Shown here: positions 63,372 through 64,000 of the stretch, in pieces | How positions within the stretch are numbered: the first letter of the stretch is position 1 | How the letters are laid out: each line of letters opens with the position of its first letter | Assembly: GCF_037935975.1 (NCBI RefSeq) | Contig: NZ_CP149817.1 | Coordinates: 2,108,001 to 2,172,000, forward strand | Origin: Teredinibacter turnerae | GTDB taxonomy: Bacteria; Pseudomonadota; Gammaproteobacteria; Pseudomonadales; Cellvibrionaceae | Reading direction: 5' to 3' | DNA length: 64,000 nucleotides | The notes under the pieces: model-generated | Databases searched by the model: none | Seen by the model: only the letters and a program-made list of their open reading frames with translations | What the model was told of the DNA's origin: nothing | Program-made: the position numbers and the translations under genes

Positions 63372-64000
63372 TTAATACATATGCTGGCCGCCATTAATCG
63401 AGAGTGTGGACCCAGTAATAAAGCCCGCATCGTCCGACACCAGAAACTCCACGGCTCGTGCGACTTCTGGAGCTTCGCCGAGTCGTCCCACTGGTATGCG
63501 GGCGATGATTTTTTCCAACACTTTTTCGGGTACTGCGCGAACCATATCGGTTGCGATGTAGCCCGGCGCGACAGCATTCACAGTAATGTTAAACCGTGCT
63601 CCCTCCTGTGCCAATGCCTTGGTGAATCCATGAATGCCGGATTTCGCCGCCGCATAATTCACTTGGCCGTACTGACCTGCCTGGCCATTGATTGAACCAA
63701 CGTTAACGATACGCCCGAACTGGTTTTCGCGCATACGCTCTATCACGTTGCGGCACATATTGAAGCAGGAACCAAGGTTAGTCTCCATAACCGAATGCCA
63801 GCAGTCGGAAGACATCTTATGAATTGTATTGTCCTTTGTGATGCCAGCGTTATTGACAAGTACATCAATATCGCGCCGAAAGTCCTTTCGTATTTGCGTA
63901 ATCGCCGCCGCGCAGGCGTCAAAATCAGCTACATCAAATTTGTAGGTCGGAATCCCATAATGCTCGTAGAATGCCTTTGCTTTTTCGTCGTTGTTGCCAT
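63372..64000 (-). CDS. phaB: Acetoacetyl-CoA reductase PhaB (5' end outside window)
   Basis: An NADPH-dependent short-chain dehydrogenase that reduces acetoacetyl-CoA to (R)-3-hydroxybutyryl-CoA, the PHA precursor. The visible 209 residues are the C-terminal part and run off the right edge. They include DVLVNNAGITKD, catalytic Ser and Tyr-x3-Lys in IVNVGSINGQAGQYGQVNYAAAKSGIHGFTKALA, and VAPGYIATDMVRAVPEKVLEKIIARIPVGRLGEAPEVARAV. The last residues are GGQHMY. PhaB identity is supported by MSSDCWHSVMETNL and the PGYIATDM stretch. It is convergent with the phasin genes; phaA probably lies outside. Confidence 0.92.
   Translation of the reverse strand, partial: GNNDEKAKAFYEHYGIPTYKFDVADFDACAAAITQIRKDFRRDIDVLVNNAGITKDNTIHKMSSDCWHSVMETNLGSCFNMCRNVIERMRENQFGRIVNVGSINGQAGQYGQVNYAAAKSGIHGFTKALAQEGARFNITVNAVAPGYIATDMVRAVPEKVLEKIIARIPVGRLGEAPEVARAVEFLVSDDAGFITGSTLSINGGQHMY

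Overview
The window comes from a marine, polysaccharide-degrading gammaproteobacterium. Long poly-serine linkers in secreted proteins, a GH10 xylanase carrying several carbohydrate-binding modules, two GH94 disaccharide phosphorylases and a polyhydroxyalkanoate (PHA) locus together suggest the Cellvibrionaceae (Saccharophagus, Teredinibacter, Cellvibrio). That placement is inferred from gene content and protein style, not from a database search.

Layout: 0-5.2 kb is core housekeeping (HIT hydrolase, alaS, lysC, csrA, tRNA-Ser-GCT). 5.2-6.3 kb is a short accessory stretch with a broken LprI-like gene and a DUF4304-type gene. 6.4-19.0 kb is a sensing and polysaccharide block: a 7TMR-DISM histidine kinase with its NarL-type regulator, a BspA-like poly-serine lipoprotein, a membrane-anchored AraC regulator and a six-module xylanase that also carries a second glycosidase-like domain. 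19.3-26.3 kb is a complete four-gene Wadjet/MksBEFG-type SMC defence operon next to tRNA-Arg-ACG. 26.7-44.4 kb holds metabolism and housekeeping: mgsA, ggt, dusC, the oadGAB sodium pump, pyk, a CheY-like regulator, bolA, trhO, a YigZ protein, a TetR/LpxR-like pair with three shared operator-like sites, an XdhC/MobA-like pair and a tandem methyltransferase-like protein. 44.4-48.7 kb holds a bactofilin and the phage-shock locus (pspF divergent from pspABC, with a sigma-54-type promoter). 48.8-58.7 kb is a disaccharide-use block: HAD phosphatase, GH94 phosphorylase, GPH-type sugar transporter, small secreted protein, cellobiose phosphorylase and a DUF4380 mutarotase-like protein. 58.8 kb to the end is a PHA locus: bdhA-phaC, phaR, two phasins and convergent phaB, which runs off the window.

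How the parts fit: extracellular xylan and cellulose attack would release oligosaccharides. The GPH transporter and GH94 phosphorylases would take up and phosphorolyse disaccharides to glucose-1-phosphate. Pyruvate kinase, oxaloacetate decarboxylase and methylglyoxal synthase handle glycolytic carbon, and surplus acetyl-CoA goes to PHA granules. The two phasin promoters have the same architecture, with a shared 15-bp motif that I propose as the PhaR operator. The least expected items are the Wadjet operon, the extra N-terminal glycosidase-like domain on the xylanase, the membrane AraC regulator beside it and the TetR operator triplet.
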